NCBI RefSeq assembly: GCF_014697355.1 | Contig: NZ_JACJRQ010000003.1 | Span: 124,001-188,000 of the forward strand | Reading direction: 5' to 3' | Length of the DNA: 64,000 nt | From: Nostoc calcicola FACHB-3891 | GTDB lineage: Bacteria > Cyanobacteriota > Cyanobacteriia > Cyanobacteriales > Nostocaceae | Shown: positions 9,750 to 19,216 of the stretch, one piece after another | Numbering within the stretch: position 1 is the first letter of the stretch | Layout of the letters: each line of letters begins with the position of its first letter | Notes under the pieces: model-generated | The model's input: the letters and a program-made list of their open reading frames with translations, nothing else | Told to the model about the DNA's origin: nothing | Database searches by the model: none | Made by a program: the position numbers and the translations under genes

Positions 9750-9795
9750 CGCGTTGGCGTTGGCGTTGGCAAAGCCTCTCGTAGAGAAACGCAGG
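9750..9795. repeat. Very small dispersed repeat (GCGTTGGC...CGTAGAGAAACGC)
   Basis: Three successive GTTGGC units followed by AAAGCCTCTCGTAGAG and AAACGCAGG. This G+C-rich patch in AT-rich intergenic DNA resembles the 20-50 bp dispersed repeats of Nostoc genomes, related in type to those at 11830 and 61144. The rest of the gap 9661-10162 shows no gene. Confidence 0.6.
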
Positions 9796-10162
9796 CTCCT
9801 AACTGGGCAATACTTTTAATTGTCTGTAAAACTCTCCAAGCACTGTGGGAGTTAAACTATAAATATAACTATTTAGGCGAAATTCAGCCAAATTTTCAGG
9901 GTGATTTCAAATCAGCATTTACTATCCTCAACTCCTAGAAATTCAGCACTCATAATTCAACAGAGAAGTTCGATATGCCAAAAGCCGACGCTTGAAACTT
10001 CAAAGCGGGACAATACGCCAACAGAGAATCAGAATAATTAAAAAATCCGGATAAAGTCTGATGAATAAATATACTAATCATACTAAATTACTTTTATATT
10101 ATGACTTATGAATTTTGGGTGCTAAATTCTGCCTTAAATCCTTATAAACATAGTTTTTGATA

Positions 10163-11590
10163 ATGCATTTAAATCAAAATAACCATCATAAAAAAAATAT
10201 TTTGGTGGTAGATGATACCCCAGATAATTTGCGGCTTTTGTCGGCAATGTTGACTGCACAAGGTTTTGAAGTTCGCAAAGCCTTAAATGGCAAAATGGCA
10301 CTGACTGCGTGTCAAATGGTTTTGCCCGATGTGATTTTGCTGGATATCAATATGCCAGGTATGGATGGCTATCAAGTTTGTCAACAACTCAAAGCTGACG
10401 ATAAAACTTGCGAAATTCCAGTAATTTTTATTAGCGCTCTTGATGATGTTGTCGATAAGGCAAAAGCCTTTGATGTTGGCGGCGTAGATTATATTGCTAA
10501 ACCTTTTCATGGAGCAGAGGTTGTGTTGCGAATTGAAAATCAAATTAATTTACGTTTGCTCCAAGTTAAATTACAAGAAAAAAACTTTTTACTCCAAGAA
10601 GCTCTTGACAACTTGAAAGCTGCACAAGTTCAACAAATTCAAAACGAAAAAATGGTAGCTTTGGGGCAGTTAGTAGCTGGAATTGCCCATGAAATTAATA
10701 ATCCAATCAGTTTTATTTATGGAAATCTCCAATATGCTGGTCAATATGTACAAGATCTAGTAAATATGATTGAGGTTTATCAACAAGAATATCCAAAACC
10801 CACGCAAAAAATTCAGCAAATAGCTCAAGATATAGACCTGAATTTTGTGATTAAAGATTTGCAAAATCTCATAGACGCAATGTATAGAGGCTCTAACCGC
10901 ATCCGGGAAATAGTACTGGCACTACAAAACTTTTCTCGACATGATGAATCTCAGATGAAACGGGTAAATATCCATGAAGGCATCGAAAATACTTTAGTGA
11001 TGTTACAACATCGACTCAAGGAAACAGTAAATCGCCCCGCAATTTTTGTAGTTAAAAATTATGGCAATTTGCCTCCAGTCAACTGTTATGCAAGTGAACT
11101 CAATCAAGTCTTTATGCATCTATTGAATAATGCCATTGATGCTTTAGAAAAGGGAGTAGGGAATGGGGAATGGGGAGATGAGGGAGATGAGGGAGATGAG
11201 GGAGATGGGGGAGGTAGAGGGGCAAAGCGGCAAAGCGGCAAAGGGGAAGTTGCAGTAAGTCTTTCCCCTCTGCTCCCCATCCCCTCTACTCCCCATCCTC
11301 TTTCTCCATGCCCAATGCCCCAAATTTGGATTTACACAGAGATGACAAACTCTAATATGGTCAAAATTGCGATCGCCGATAATGGCGTTGGTATACAAGA
11401 GTCATTGCGATCGCGTTTATTTGACCCGTTTTTCACTACAAAGCCTGTGGGCAAAGGTAGCGGCTTAGGATTGTCCATTAGCTATCAAATTATTGTCCAA
11501 AAACACAGAGGACAGATTACCTGCACCTCCTCTGTTGGAAAAGGAGCAGAATTTGCGATCGAAATTCCCATCGAACAATCTGACTCCTGA
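10163..11590 (+). CDS. Receiver-histidine kinase (REC-HisKA-HATPase)
   Basis: A 475-aa soluble kinase. The REC domain (about 10-130) has Asp in VILLDINMPGMDG and is closely similar to the receiver of the GGDEF-EAL protein encoded upstream, suggesting duplication. A coiled-coil linker follows, then HisKA with His176 in GIAHEINNP, and HATPase with N box LLNNAIDALEKG, then ADNGVGI and KGSGLGLSI. Directly after the N box is a roughly 55-residue low-complexity insert (GDEGDEGDEGD..., then Ser/Pro-rich; nt 11150-11320) made from a palindromic heptad repeat; the frame survives. The ATG at 10163 is chosen over a TTG at 10157. No membrane segment is present. Confidence 0.92.
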   Translation: MHLNQNNHHKKNILVVDDTPDNLRLLSAMLTAQGFEVRKALNGKMALTACQMVLPDVILLDINMPGMDGYQVCQQLKADDKTCEIPVIFISALDDVVDKAKAFDVGGVDYIAKPFHGAEVVLRIENQINLRLLQVKLQEKNFLLQEALDNLKAAQVQQIQNEKMVALGQLVAGIAHEINNPISFIYGNLQYAGQYVQDLVNMIEVYQQEYPKPTQKIQQIAQDIDLNFVIKDLQNLIDAMYRGSNRIREIVLALQNFSRHDESQMKRVNIHEGIENTLVMLQHRLKETVNRPAIFVVKNYGNLPPVNCYASELNQVFMHLLNNAIDALEKGVGNGEWGDEGDEGDEGDGGGRGAKRQSGKGEVAVSLSPLLPIPSTPHPLSPCPMPQIWIYTEMTNSNMVKIAIADNGVGIQESLRSRLFDPFFTTKPVGKGSGLGLSISYQIIVQKHRGQITCTSSVGKGAEFAIEIPIEQSDS

Positions 11591-11607
11591 ATTCTACTCT
11601 AAAATGA

Positions 11608-11966
11608 TTAGCCAACAGCGAACTCGGTAAATTGTCGTTTGAAGGGAGAATGAAAAGCTAATACAATATCTTGTTTAGGTACACCTCGATTGGTAAGCTG
11701 ATCAGCAATACCTCCTTCAGTACCATCGTGCTGAATCCAAATTTTTTCGTTTTTAATATCTAGATGCAAAACACAGCCATATACACGACGTTTATTTGAC
11801 CAACCTGCATGAACAAGTTGATAGCGATGCCTGCGGCGGGGCAAAGCCCAACGCGCTCTCGATCAAAAATTACTTCGGCTTCAACTTCTTCGTTACTAGA
11901 TTTAATTTGACTGTAGCCCTCTAACAATTCTTGAATTATTTGACGGTATTGTTCTACTTTTGCCAT
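11608..11966 (-). pseudogene. xisI: xisI-family gene, frameshifted by a 23-bp repeat insertion
   Basis: XisI-family proteins (about 110 aa) pair with XisH; both were named for a role in fdxN-element excision in Anabaena, but the family is broader. Here the N-terminal 38 residues (MAKVEQYRQIIQELLEGY... to FDRER) are in one frame. The rest (HRYQLVHAGW, VYGCVLHLDIKN, KIWIQHDG, GVPKQDIVLAFHSP) continues in another after a 23-bp insertion at 11830-11852. Removing those 23 bases restores a full-length protein. The start overlaps the xisH stop by 13 bp. It is probably non-functional unless frameshifting occurs. Confidence 0.85.
11830..11852. mobile_element. Very small dispersed repeat inserted in xisI
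   Basis: The 23-bp segment CCTGCGGCGGGGCAAAGCCC + AAC, flanked by GCGATG and GCGCTC, interrupts xisI exactly between the codons for FDRER and HRYQL. Its composition and sequence match the Nostoc small dispersed repeats of the type GCGATGCCTRCGGCGGGCTNCGCC. Confidence 0.75.
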
Positions 11967-12370
11967 TTGACGATCATCTCTTCTTCTGGGTCGAAAATAA
12001 TCAGTCGAACTTGGTAACGTTGGATTAACAGGCGGGGCAGTTCTAAAGTGAAAAAGGAACGATATGTATCAAAAGGAACTGCTAAATATAGAAGTCTATC
12101 GGGTTGCTCTTCTTCAAGTGCTAGTTGGTATTTGAGAAACTGTCCCAAAGCAGTACTAAATTCTGTTGTAGCAGATGGACTAACAAAACTTTTGACTTCA
12201 ACAGCAATTTTCTGTTGGTCTTGTTCGGCCGCTATAATTTTTTGGGCACTAAGGTTTATATACATATCCAATCCACCAAAACGTAGGAAGAGAGGGTCAT
12301 TGGCGATCTGCCAACCATCTTTCTCTAAAGTATGTTTTACTGCATCATGGAAAATGTCTTTCGCCGACAT
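11954..12370 (-). CDS. xisH: XisH family protein
   Basis: A 138-aa protein typical of XisH: it begins MSAKDIFHDAVKHTLEKDGW and contains the nuclease-like core with INLSAQKIIAAE, KIAVEVKSF and FSTALGQFLKYQLAL. The order D...E-x-K (EVKSF) resembles a PD-(D/E)xK nuclease fold, consistent with the view that XisH is endonuclease-like (family knowledge plus inference). It lies directly upstream of, and overlaps, the xisI remnant. Whether XisH works alone is unknown. The DNA element it might act on is not visible here. Confidence 0.88.
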   Translation of the reverse strand: MSAKDIFHDAVKHTLEKDGWQIANDPLFLRFGGLDMYINLSAQKIIAAEQDQQKIAVEVKSFVSPSATTEFSTALGQFLKYQLALEEEQPDRLLYLAVPFDTYRSFFTLELPRLLIQRYQVRLIIFDPEEEMIVKWQK

Positions 12371-12443
12371 AAATTACTGTTGAACGTTTCAATTTCTATC
12401 ATGTCTTGAGTTTAACAGTTGATTAGCCTTTCCTGCTTACTAA

Positions 12444-14123
12444 TCAGTCCGACAAGCTCAACGGCAGTTTGACTATGAAATTTGTCCAGCCCTGATAACT
12501 AGTAACCTCTATCGTACCTTGAAGATATTCCACTAACTTTTTAACCAGTGATAAACCTAATCCGGTGTTGCCATATTGTCGGCGATCGCTTTGAACAATC
12601 TGGTAAATCTGCTCAAAAATTTGAGATTCTTCTTGTGTCTTGCTTTGAGCAATCCGGTAAAACGGGTCAAAGATACGAGATTGTTCTTTTATGGGAATTT
12701 CAATTCCAGAATTACTAATTATAATTTGAAAGTAAGGAATTTGAAAATTATTTAATACACCAGATTCTGCATCTTCATTTACAATAGTTTTTGGGATATC
12801 TATCAACTCAGCATTTACCCGAATCTCTTCATTATCAGGACTGTATTTACAAGCATTGTTCAGTAATTCTGAAATAATTTCAGTCAAGCTAGCTAAGTCT
12901 GAAACTAAAGGCGGTAAATCAGGAGAAACTCTAACTTGCAACATCTGTTGCTTACCTCGAACACGCGCTTCAAAACCCTCAGCAATATGAAGAAGCCAGT
13001 TTTGCAGTTGAATTGAAGTTAATTCCAATGGATATGCATCTGCATCAATCATTCGCATGTATAGCAAATCGTCCACTAAATCTAACTCTTGCTCGCACTG
13101 GTCACGCATAATATTTAGGTAACGAGCTACAATCTCAGATGTAAAAGATGCCTCTGAATTTAAAATGCCCTGCTGGTCTAAAATAGTTTCTAGCACGCTA
13201 ATTGCCATTTTAATGTTTGACAATGGCGTTCGCATTTCATGAGAGGTAGTTACTAAAAAATCTTCTTTTAATTGGTTCAATCTTTTCAGTTCTGCTACTT
13301 GAATTTCTAGTTGTTTAGCACGTTCAGCGGCAAGATTGCGTTCTTCAATTAGCCGTCGTCCCGTATCATCTCGAAAAACTAGTACGGCTCCTGTAATTAC
13401 ACCGTTGTTATCTCTTAAGGGAGTAGCGCTATCAGCTACTGGAATAATTGTCCCGTCTTTGGCAACGAGTAAGACACGACTGCGTAAATAGATAATATTT
13501 TGTTGTTGGAGGGCTGCAATAATTGGATTTTCTAGGTTTATCTGAGTTTGTTCGTCAATGAGTTTGATGACTTCAGTTAACATCTTGTCCTTTGCTTCAT
13601 CCCATCGCCAGCCTGTCAGGGCTTCAGCCACCTGATTGATGTATTTAACACGTAATTCAGTATCTACTACAATTACTCCATCACCCATTCCTCGAAGCAC
13701 AGAACTCAAAAATTGCTCGCGATTGTAGCGATTGAGAGCTGTTTGAATAGCAACGTAAAGTTCTTGCTCCCTGATGGGTTTGAGAATATATCCAAAGGGG
13801 GATGTGAGAGTTGCTCGCTCCACAGTACTCTTATCAGAGTGACCCGTGAGGTAAATAACAGGAATTTGCAAATTATGCCAAATTTGCTCCGCTGCCTGGA
13901 TACCGTCCATGCCACCGCGTAACCTGATATCCATTAAAATCAAGTTTGGACGTAATTTAGTTGCTCTTGCAATTGCCCCTTCTGCGGAATCGGCAATATC
14001 TGAAACAATGTATCCCAGAGATTCTAAGCTTTCTTGTAAGTTGATGGCAAGAATATATTCATCTTCAACAATAAGGACTCGAACTGTCTCCTTTACATTA
14101 CTATTTGATGCGCTTCCAATCAT
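12444..14123 (-). CDS. REC-PAS-histidine kinase
   Basis: A 559-aa soluble hybrid kinase. The receiver (about 14-130) has Asp in LILMDIRLRGGMDG, followed by PAS (about 145-260, GDGVIVVDTELRVKYIN), a coiled coil, HisKA with its His near residue 297 (TTSHEMRTPLSN), and HATPase with LLNNACKYSP, SNSGIEI and NTGLGLSLV. The ATP-lid region contains a tandem duplication: SRIFDPFYRIAQSK is followed by SQIFEQIYQIVQSD, encoded by two 44-bp blocks 54 bp apart (12589-12632 and 12643-12686). The ATG follows the upstream giant kinase stop by 2 bp, so the two form an operon and probably a phosphorelay. Confidence 0.92.
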   Translation of the reverse strand: MIGSASNSNVKETVRVLIVEDEYILAINLQESLESLGYIVSDIADSAEGAIARATKLRPNLILMDIRLRGGMDGIQAAEQIWHNLQIPVIYLTGHSDKSTVERATLTSPFGYILKPIREQELYVAIQTALNRYNREQFLSSVLRGMGDGVIVVDTELRVKYINQVAEALTGWRWDEAKDKMLTEVIKLIDEQTQINLENPIIAALQQQNIIYLRSRVLLVAKDGTIIPVADSATPLRDNNGVITGAVLVFRDDTGRRLIEERNLAAERAKQLEIQVAELKRLNQLKEDFLVTTSHEMRTPLSNIKMAISVLETILDQQGILNSEASFTSEIVARYLNIMRDQCEQELDLVDDLLYMRMIDADAYPLELTSIQLQNWLLHIAEGFEARVRGKQQMLQVRVSPDLPPLVSDLASLTEIISELLNNACKYSPDNEEIRVNAELIDIPKTIVNEDAESGVLNNFQIPYFQIIISNSGIEIPIKEQSRIFDPFYRIAQSKTQEESQIFEQIYQIVQSDRRQYGNTGLGLSLVKKLVEYLQGTIEVTSYQGWTNFIVKLPLSLSD

Positions 14124-14125
14124 CT

Positions 14126-17100
14126 CTATGCCCCGCTGTTTGTAAAAGAAATCTTGAATTGTGTTCCCTGGTGACAGTCAATTTCGAGTTTTCCCCTTAG
14201 CTGCTTGACTAAACCCTGAACAAGGGTTATCCCCAGAGTTTTGGCTTTCTTGCTATCAAAATTTTCAGGTAAACCAATACCATTATCTCTAACAACGAGT
14301 ATCAAAGTACACTCAGGTTCTTGATAAAACTTAACCTCAATTTCCCCTTCACGATTACCAACAAAGGCGTATTTTAAAGCATTGGAAACGAGTTCATTGA
14401 TAATCAAGCCGCAAGGAATGGCGGTTTCAATATCGAGTCTAGCATTATCAACTTGAATGTTCAGTTTAATTTGGCTGGAACTGACATTATAGGAATCAAA
14501 TAAATGAGTTGTTAAATCTGGGATGTATTGAGCGAAATCAATATCAGCGAGGTCATCAGAACGGTATAACTTTTCATGAACTAAGGCAATAGAGGCAATG
14601 CGGTTTTGGCTATCGCGCAGAATTGCAGCTACTTGAGGATCTTGTGTACGTCTGCACTGCATTTGCAGCAAACTACTGACAATTCCTAAATTGTTCTTCA
14701 CACGATGGTGAATTTCCTTAAGTAATACCTCCTTTTCCTTGAGAGAAGCTTTGATTTTTTCCTGGGCTTGTTTATGCTCAGTAATATCTTGTTGGACGGC
14801 TACAAGGACGCTTCCATACTCAGGATGCTCAAAGACGGAAGTGGTTGCACTACACCAGAACGGAGTGCCATCTTTTTTAAGATTATGAACTTCATAAGTA
14901 GCTTCACCGTGTTGGAAAACAGCAGTTCTAATTGCCTGGTTAACATCTTCAGGTGTATTATGTTCGCCACCGTAATTGACAATTGATACATGCTGACCGA
15001 TTAATTCACCAGGGTCATAGCCAAACATCTGGTCGAATTTCGGATTGGTGTAGACAAATACAGCATCAGTAGCTCTAACTAAGCAAATTCCCTCAGCCAT
15101 ATTTCGGGTAATTATTGCTTGTAGTTCTAACATTTGTTCAGCGCGTTTGCGATCGCTGATTTCCACAATTACAAAGCCTATGCCGATGGGTTGCTCAGCT
15201 GGAGAAGGAATTGGAAAGCAGGAAACTAACCACGTCCGGTTCACACCAGGAAGTTTTGGAGTTTCGCCAGCGATTTCCAAATCCAGAATCGGTTCACCTG
15301 TTGTTAAAACATGTTGAAAGATCGGTTGTAGCTTTGATGCCAAATCAGGGATAATCTCCCACACAGTCTTGTCAATATGCGCTGCTGCCTTAATTCCATT
15401 CATATCTGCTAAGGCTTGATTAATCAATCTAAAACGCAGTTGGCGATCGAGGACAGTTAAACCAACAGGTGCGCTGGTGATGAAAGCATCTAATAACTTT
15501 TGCTGATGAGCTAGTTCTCGCTCCAGAATTTTACGTTCTGTGATGTCGATCGCCACCCTACCCACTAGCTTTTGTGCAGACAATCCCAAAATCGGAAACT
15601 TGTATACCAAGAACTCTCCAAGGGTGCCGTCTGGTCTGTGAGCAATTTCGATTACCTCAATTACCTGATTGGTTTCTGTGACTCTGCGAATGTGATTAAA
15701 ATGCTGCTGAGCAATTTCCGCTGGGTAGAGGTCAAAAATAGATTGCCCGATCGCCTGTTCTGGTTGTAATTTAAATGTCCGCAGGTATGTTTGATTTAAG
15801 TAAAGTACACGCCCGTCCGTATCGGTGATCCAAGCTAACACCGGACTATTGTTCATAAATGCCTGGAATCGGGCTTCACTTTCTCGTAAAGCTGCTTCAG
15901 CTTGCTTGGTAGGACTGATATCAATAATTACACCAAGCATTCGTACAGCTTCCCCTGCTTGATTGTAAACGCCGCGCCCTTTGCCAGTGAGCCAGTGAAC
16001 ACTGCCATCGGGGTAAATGACTCGATATTCAGCTTCATAATTAATATGCTCTGCTAAGGCCTTGAATAAAGCCTGTTCAATTCGATCCACATCCTCTGGA
16101 TGTATAGAATTGCGCCATAGCTGATACTTGGCTGTTGATGTTTCTGGCTCCAACCCCAGCAAGCGAAAATGGTTGTCGTTCCAGAGAACTTCGCCTGTTT
16201 CAACATTCCAATCCCAGATACCGATCTGGTTAAATTCCAAGGTTAGCCTTAGTTGTTCTTCACTTCTGGCTAAAGCTGCTTCGGTTTGTTTGCGTGCAGT
16301 GATATCCGTGACTCGTACTAGGTTCATCGCATTGCCAGCAACCGTGATTTGTTTGGCTGCGATGTTTCCCCAAAAGCAATTACCCTGCTTGGTCACATAT
16401 TCAATTTCTCGACTCCAAAACCCTTGGTGCTTAATTTCTTCGGTTATGGAGTCTAACTCCTCAGGGGTAAACTGTTGTTTTTGGAGAGTGTTACCTTCAA
16501 TGCCAATGAGTTCAGCTTTGCTAGAGGCTGCAAATAGCTTCACTGCTCGCTGATTACAGTCAGTGGTCAGTAATGTTTCTAGATCCACCAGAAAAAGCGC
16601 ATCAGCGGATTCGTTATAGACAGCTTCTAGCAAGTCGCGGTTACGGATGATTTCTAACTCGGCTTGTTTACGTTGTGTAATATCTAGAATAGATCCCAAC
16701 AGTTTAACTGCCTGTCCTTGAGGGTTATAAGCTATCTCTGCTTTAGCCTCAACGTAGCGGATTGAGCCATCTGGTCGGACAATCCGATACTCAATATTGA
16801 AAGGGGTTTTTTGGGCAGTTGCTCGTTCAAAATTGTTCTGGAACAGTTCGCGATCCTCTGGGTGAAGCATCTGGAGAAATTCTGGTTGGTTCGGTTCCCT
16901 TTGACTTGGATTTAGACCAAAAATGCGAAAAGTTTCCCTTGACCAGGAGCGTTTTTTCGTTTCTAAGTTCCATTCCCAACTGCCTACATGGGCGATTTGT
17001 TGAGTAGTGGCTAGCTGCGCTTCACTTTGTCGCAGTTTATCCTCGGTTTGTTTACGTAAGCGAAGCTCGTCGTAGACATCGCTAACGTCCCCAAGTGAAC

Positions 17101-19216
17101 CCACAAGTCGCACTGGGTCTCCTTGCTGATTCCAAATAGCTTTTGCCCGCGATCGCACCCAGCGGTAGCTGCCATCTTTGCACCGCAAACGATACTCGAC
17201 GTTATAATCTGGAACTTGCCTACTCAAATAAGCTTCTTGTGCAGCCATGACTCTGGTATAATCGTCTGAGTGAATGCGAGTACTCCACTCATCATCAAGA
17301 TCGCTTATTTCGTTGGGTTCATATCCCAAAATTGCGAACCAACGAGCAGACCGGAAAGTTTGATTAGTAGAGATATCCCAATCCCAAATTGCCTCATTAG
17401 TACCTGCGATCGCTAATTGCCAACGTTCTTCACTTTGCCGTAAGGTTTCTTCAGTGCGCTTGAGGTCGGTGACATCCACCACCAATCCATCCCAAGCCAC
17501 ACGCCCATCCTGTAACTTGCGTGGTGTGGAACGAAAATGCAACCATTTGAGTTCACCGTTGGGGGTTTGGATTCGCAGCTGAATATCAAATACAGACAGA
17601 TTCAGGCGGGACTCTTCAACAGCTGCCTGTAGGCGGGGGATATCCTCTGTAATAAACTGGCCATAAAGTAAAGATGAATCTCTGAGTGCATCTTCTACCG
17701 TGACTTCCATCAGTCTTTCGATTCCCCCACTCAGATAGGAAAAGCGATCGCTACCATCCAATTCCCGCATCACCCGATAAACTGCCCCATTGGGCAGATT
17801 ATCTCCAATTAAGTGCAACATCACTTCACGTTCATGCAAAGCAAGTTCTGTTTGTTTCCGTTCAGTGATATCTCGCCCTTCCGGAATCAACAAAATGACT
17901 TGACCGATTTCGTTTTGCAGTGGACGCAGTGAAAAATCGATTGTTGCGACTCGGTTATTTGCCCCAATCACATCAACTTCATAGCGGATAAACTCCCCTT
18001 GAGCTGCACGGGCAATGGCTTGTTTTAATTGTTCTTGGGTTTGTGGTGAAATCGTCCACCAGTGTGCTTCCCAAAAAGGAAGATTGATTACATCTTCTAG
18101 CTTTAGTCCGGCAAAACTGAGGGCAGTCTGGTTTGCTTCCAGAAGAATGCCATCTGGTGTCAGTAAACCTGTGAATTGGAAAGTGTTATTGAAAATAGCG
18201 CGGAATCGGCGATCGCTTTCCTCTAGTGCAGCAGTGCGTTCCTGGACTTTAGCTTCCAACTGAGTGTTCAGGATTTGCAGATTTTGGTAAAGTTGAGCTT
18301 GTTGGATGGCGATCGCTAGTTGCACCGTCAATTGTTTAAGCAATTCCACCTCAAATGTCTGCCATTGTCGGGGGGCAGAACATTGATGCACGATAAATAA
18401 CCCCCAAAGTTCAACCTCTGGAGTTCCTTGGTTTTCCAGCACAATGGGGACAACTAGATTAGCCTTCACCTGAAACTCTTCTAATAATTGAATATGGCAC
18501 TCACTTAAACCCGCTTCATAGATGTTTGTCGTTGTCGAGATTTTTCCTTGACGGTATTCTTGCCTCTGCTTTTCCTGAAAACAAGTGCCTGCAATCTCAA
18601 GTCCCAAACTTGGTGTCCATTCAGGTAATACCGACTCTGCCACAACCCTGTCCTTCATTTCAGGTGTAAATTTATATACTAATACTCGATCGGTTTTGAG
18701 TAACTGGCGAACTTCTTGAACACTAGTAGCAAGGATGTCTTGCAGCTTGAAAGATTGGCGGATACGCACAGCGATCGCTCCAACTAAACGTTGTTGTTCC
18801 TGCTGCTGTTGTAGCTGCTGCATAAGCTGCATTTGCTTGATTGCTCCATGAATTGCTCGGCACAAATTATCACGAGTCAATTTTCCCTTTACCAAATAAT
18901 CATGCGCTCCATTCTTGATGGCTTGGACTGCGATCGCTTCGTCACCCTGTCCAGTCAGCATAATTACTGAAATTTGCTTCCCTTGGGTTTGCCTTTGTAG
19001 CTCAGTGATAAATTCCAGCCCGTCTAAATCTGGCAATTGATAGTCCAACAAAACCACATCCAGTGTTGTGCCTTGACAAGCTTCCAGCGCCTCTTCCCCA
19101 GACTCAAATTCGTAAATATTGTAGATGTAGCGATCGTCCTGCTCTAACAAGCGTCGATATAAAGCTCTGTCTTCGGCAGAGTCTTCCACAAAGAATACAG
19201 TTGTTGAATGAAACAT
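14126..19216 (-). CDS. Giant hybrid sensor kinase: REC-GAF(CBCR-like)-9xPAS-HisKA_2-HATPase
   Basis: A protein of about 1696 aa. Order: REC (about 5-125, Asp in VVLLDYQLPDLDG), coiled coil, GAF (about 150-320), coiled coil, nine PAS domains with PAC tails (about 335-1470), then HisKA_2 (EIHHRVKNNLGIVSSLL, near 1503) and HATPase. The GAF has Cys240-His241 in SECHIQLLEEF, where cyanobacteriochromes bind bilin, followed by VKANLVVPI and WGLFIVHQCSAPRQW. A second Cys212 lies 28 residues earlier in GTCF, the place of the DXCF motif. A light-sensing role is inferred. The start is the ATG at 19216 (MFHSTTVFFVEDS); an upstream ATG at 19342 would add only repeat-encoded Leu/Pro/Cys residues. It is followed 2 bp later by another kinase. 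Confidence 0.9.
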   Translation of the reverse strand: MFHSTTVFFVEDSAEDRALYRRLLEQDDRYIYNIYEFESGEEALEACQGTTLDVVLLDYQLPDLDGLEFITELQRQTQGKQISVIMLTGQGDEAIAVQAIKNGAHDYLVKGKLTRDNLCRAIHGAIKQMQLMQQLQQQQEQQRLVGAIAVRIRQSFKLQDILATSVQEVRQLLKTDRVLVYKFTPEMKDRVVAESVLPEWTPSLGLEIAGTCFQEKQRQEYRQGKISTTTNIYEAGLSECHIQLLEEFQVKANLVVPIVLENQGTPEVELWGLFIVHQCSAPRQWQTFEVELLKQLTVQLAIAIQQAQLYQNLQILNTQLEAKVQERTAALEESDRRFRAIFNNTFQFTGLLTPDGILLEANQTALSFAGLKLEDVINLPFWEAHWWTISPQTQEQLKQAIARAAQGEFIRYEVDVIGANNRVATIDFSLRPLQNEIGQVILLIPEGRDITERKQTELALHEREVMLHLIGDNLPNGAVYRVMRELDGSDRFSYLSGGIERLMEVTVEDALRDSSLLYGQFITEDIPRLQAAVEESRLNLSVFDIQLRIQTPNGELKWLHFRSTPRKLQDGRVAWDGLVVDVTDLKRTEETLRQSEERWQLAIAGTNEAIWDWDISTNQTFRSARWFAILGYEPNEISDLDDEWSTRIHSDDYTRVMAAQEAYLSRQVPDYNVEYRLRCKDGSYRWVRSRAKAIWNQQGDPVRLVGSLGDVSDVYDELRLRKQTEDKLRQSEAQLATTQQIAHVGSWEWNLETKKRSWSRETFRIFGLNPSQREPNQPEFLQMLHPEDRELFQNNFERATAQKTPFNIEYRIVRPDGSIRYVEAKAEIAYNPQGQAVKLLGSILDITQRKQAELEIIRNRDLLEAVYNESADALFLVDLETLLTTDCNQRAVKLFAASSKAELIGIEGNTLQKQQFTPEELDSITEEIKHQGFWSREIEYVTKQGNCFWGNIAAKQITVAGNAMNLVRVTDITARKQTEAALARSEEQLRLTLEFNQIGIWDWNVETGEVLWNDNHFRLLGLEPETSTAKYQLWRNSIHPEDVDRIEQALFKALAEHINYEAEYRVIYPDGSVHWLTGKGRGVYNQAGEAVRMLGVIIDISPTKQAEAALRESEARFQAFMNNSPVLAWITDTDGRVLYLNQTYLRTFKLQPEQAIGQSIFDLYPAEIAQQHFNHIRRVTETNQVIEVIEIAHRPDGTLGEFLVYKFPILGLSAQKLVGRVAIDITERKILERELAHQQKLLDAFITSAPVGLTVLDRQLRFRLINQALADMNGIKAAAHIDKTVWEIIPDLASKLQPIFQHVLTTGEPILDLEIAGETPKLPGVNRTWLVSCFPIPSPAEQPIGIGFVIVEISDRKRAEQMLELQAIITRNMAEGICLVRATDAVFVYTNPKFDQMFGYDPGELIGQHVSIVNYGGEHNTPEDVNQAIRTAVFQHGEATYEVHNLKKDGTPFWCSATTSVFEHPEYGSVLVAVQQDITEHKQAQEKIKASLKEKEVLLKEIHHRVKNNLGIVSSLLQMQCRRTQDPQVAAILRDSQNRIASIALVHEKLYRSDDLADIDFAQYIPDLTTHLFDSYNVSSSQIKLNIQVDNARLDIETAIPCGLIINELVSNALKYAFVGNREGEIEVKFYQEPECTLILVVRDNGIGLPENFDSKKAKTLGITLVQGLVKQLRGKLEIDCHQGTQFKISFTNSGA

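Noticed and set aside
9729-9938. 69-codon plus-strand frame over the GTTGGC repeat
   Set aside because: The first half is translated dispersed repeat (VRVGVGVGKASRRE); no conserved features.
12048-12383. 111-codon plus-strand frame opposite xisH
   Set aside because: xisH on the minus strand is clearly the gene; the antisense product is not protein-like.
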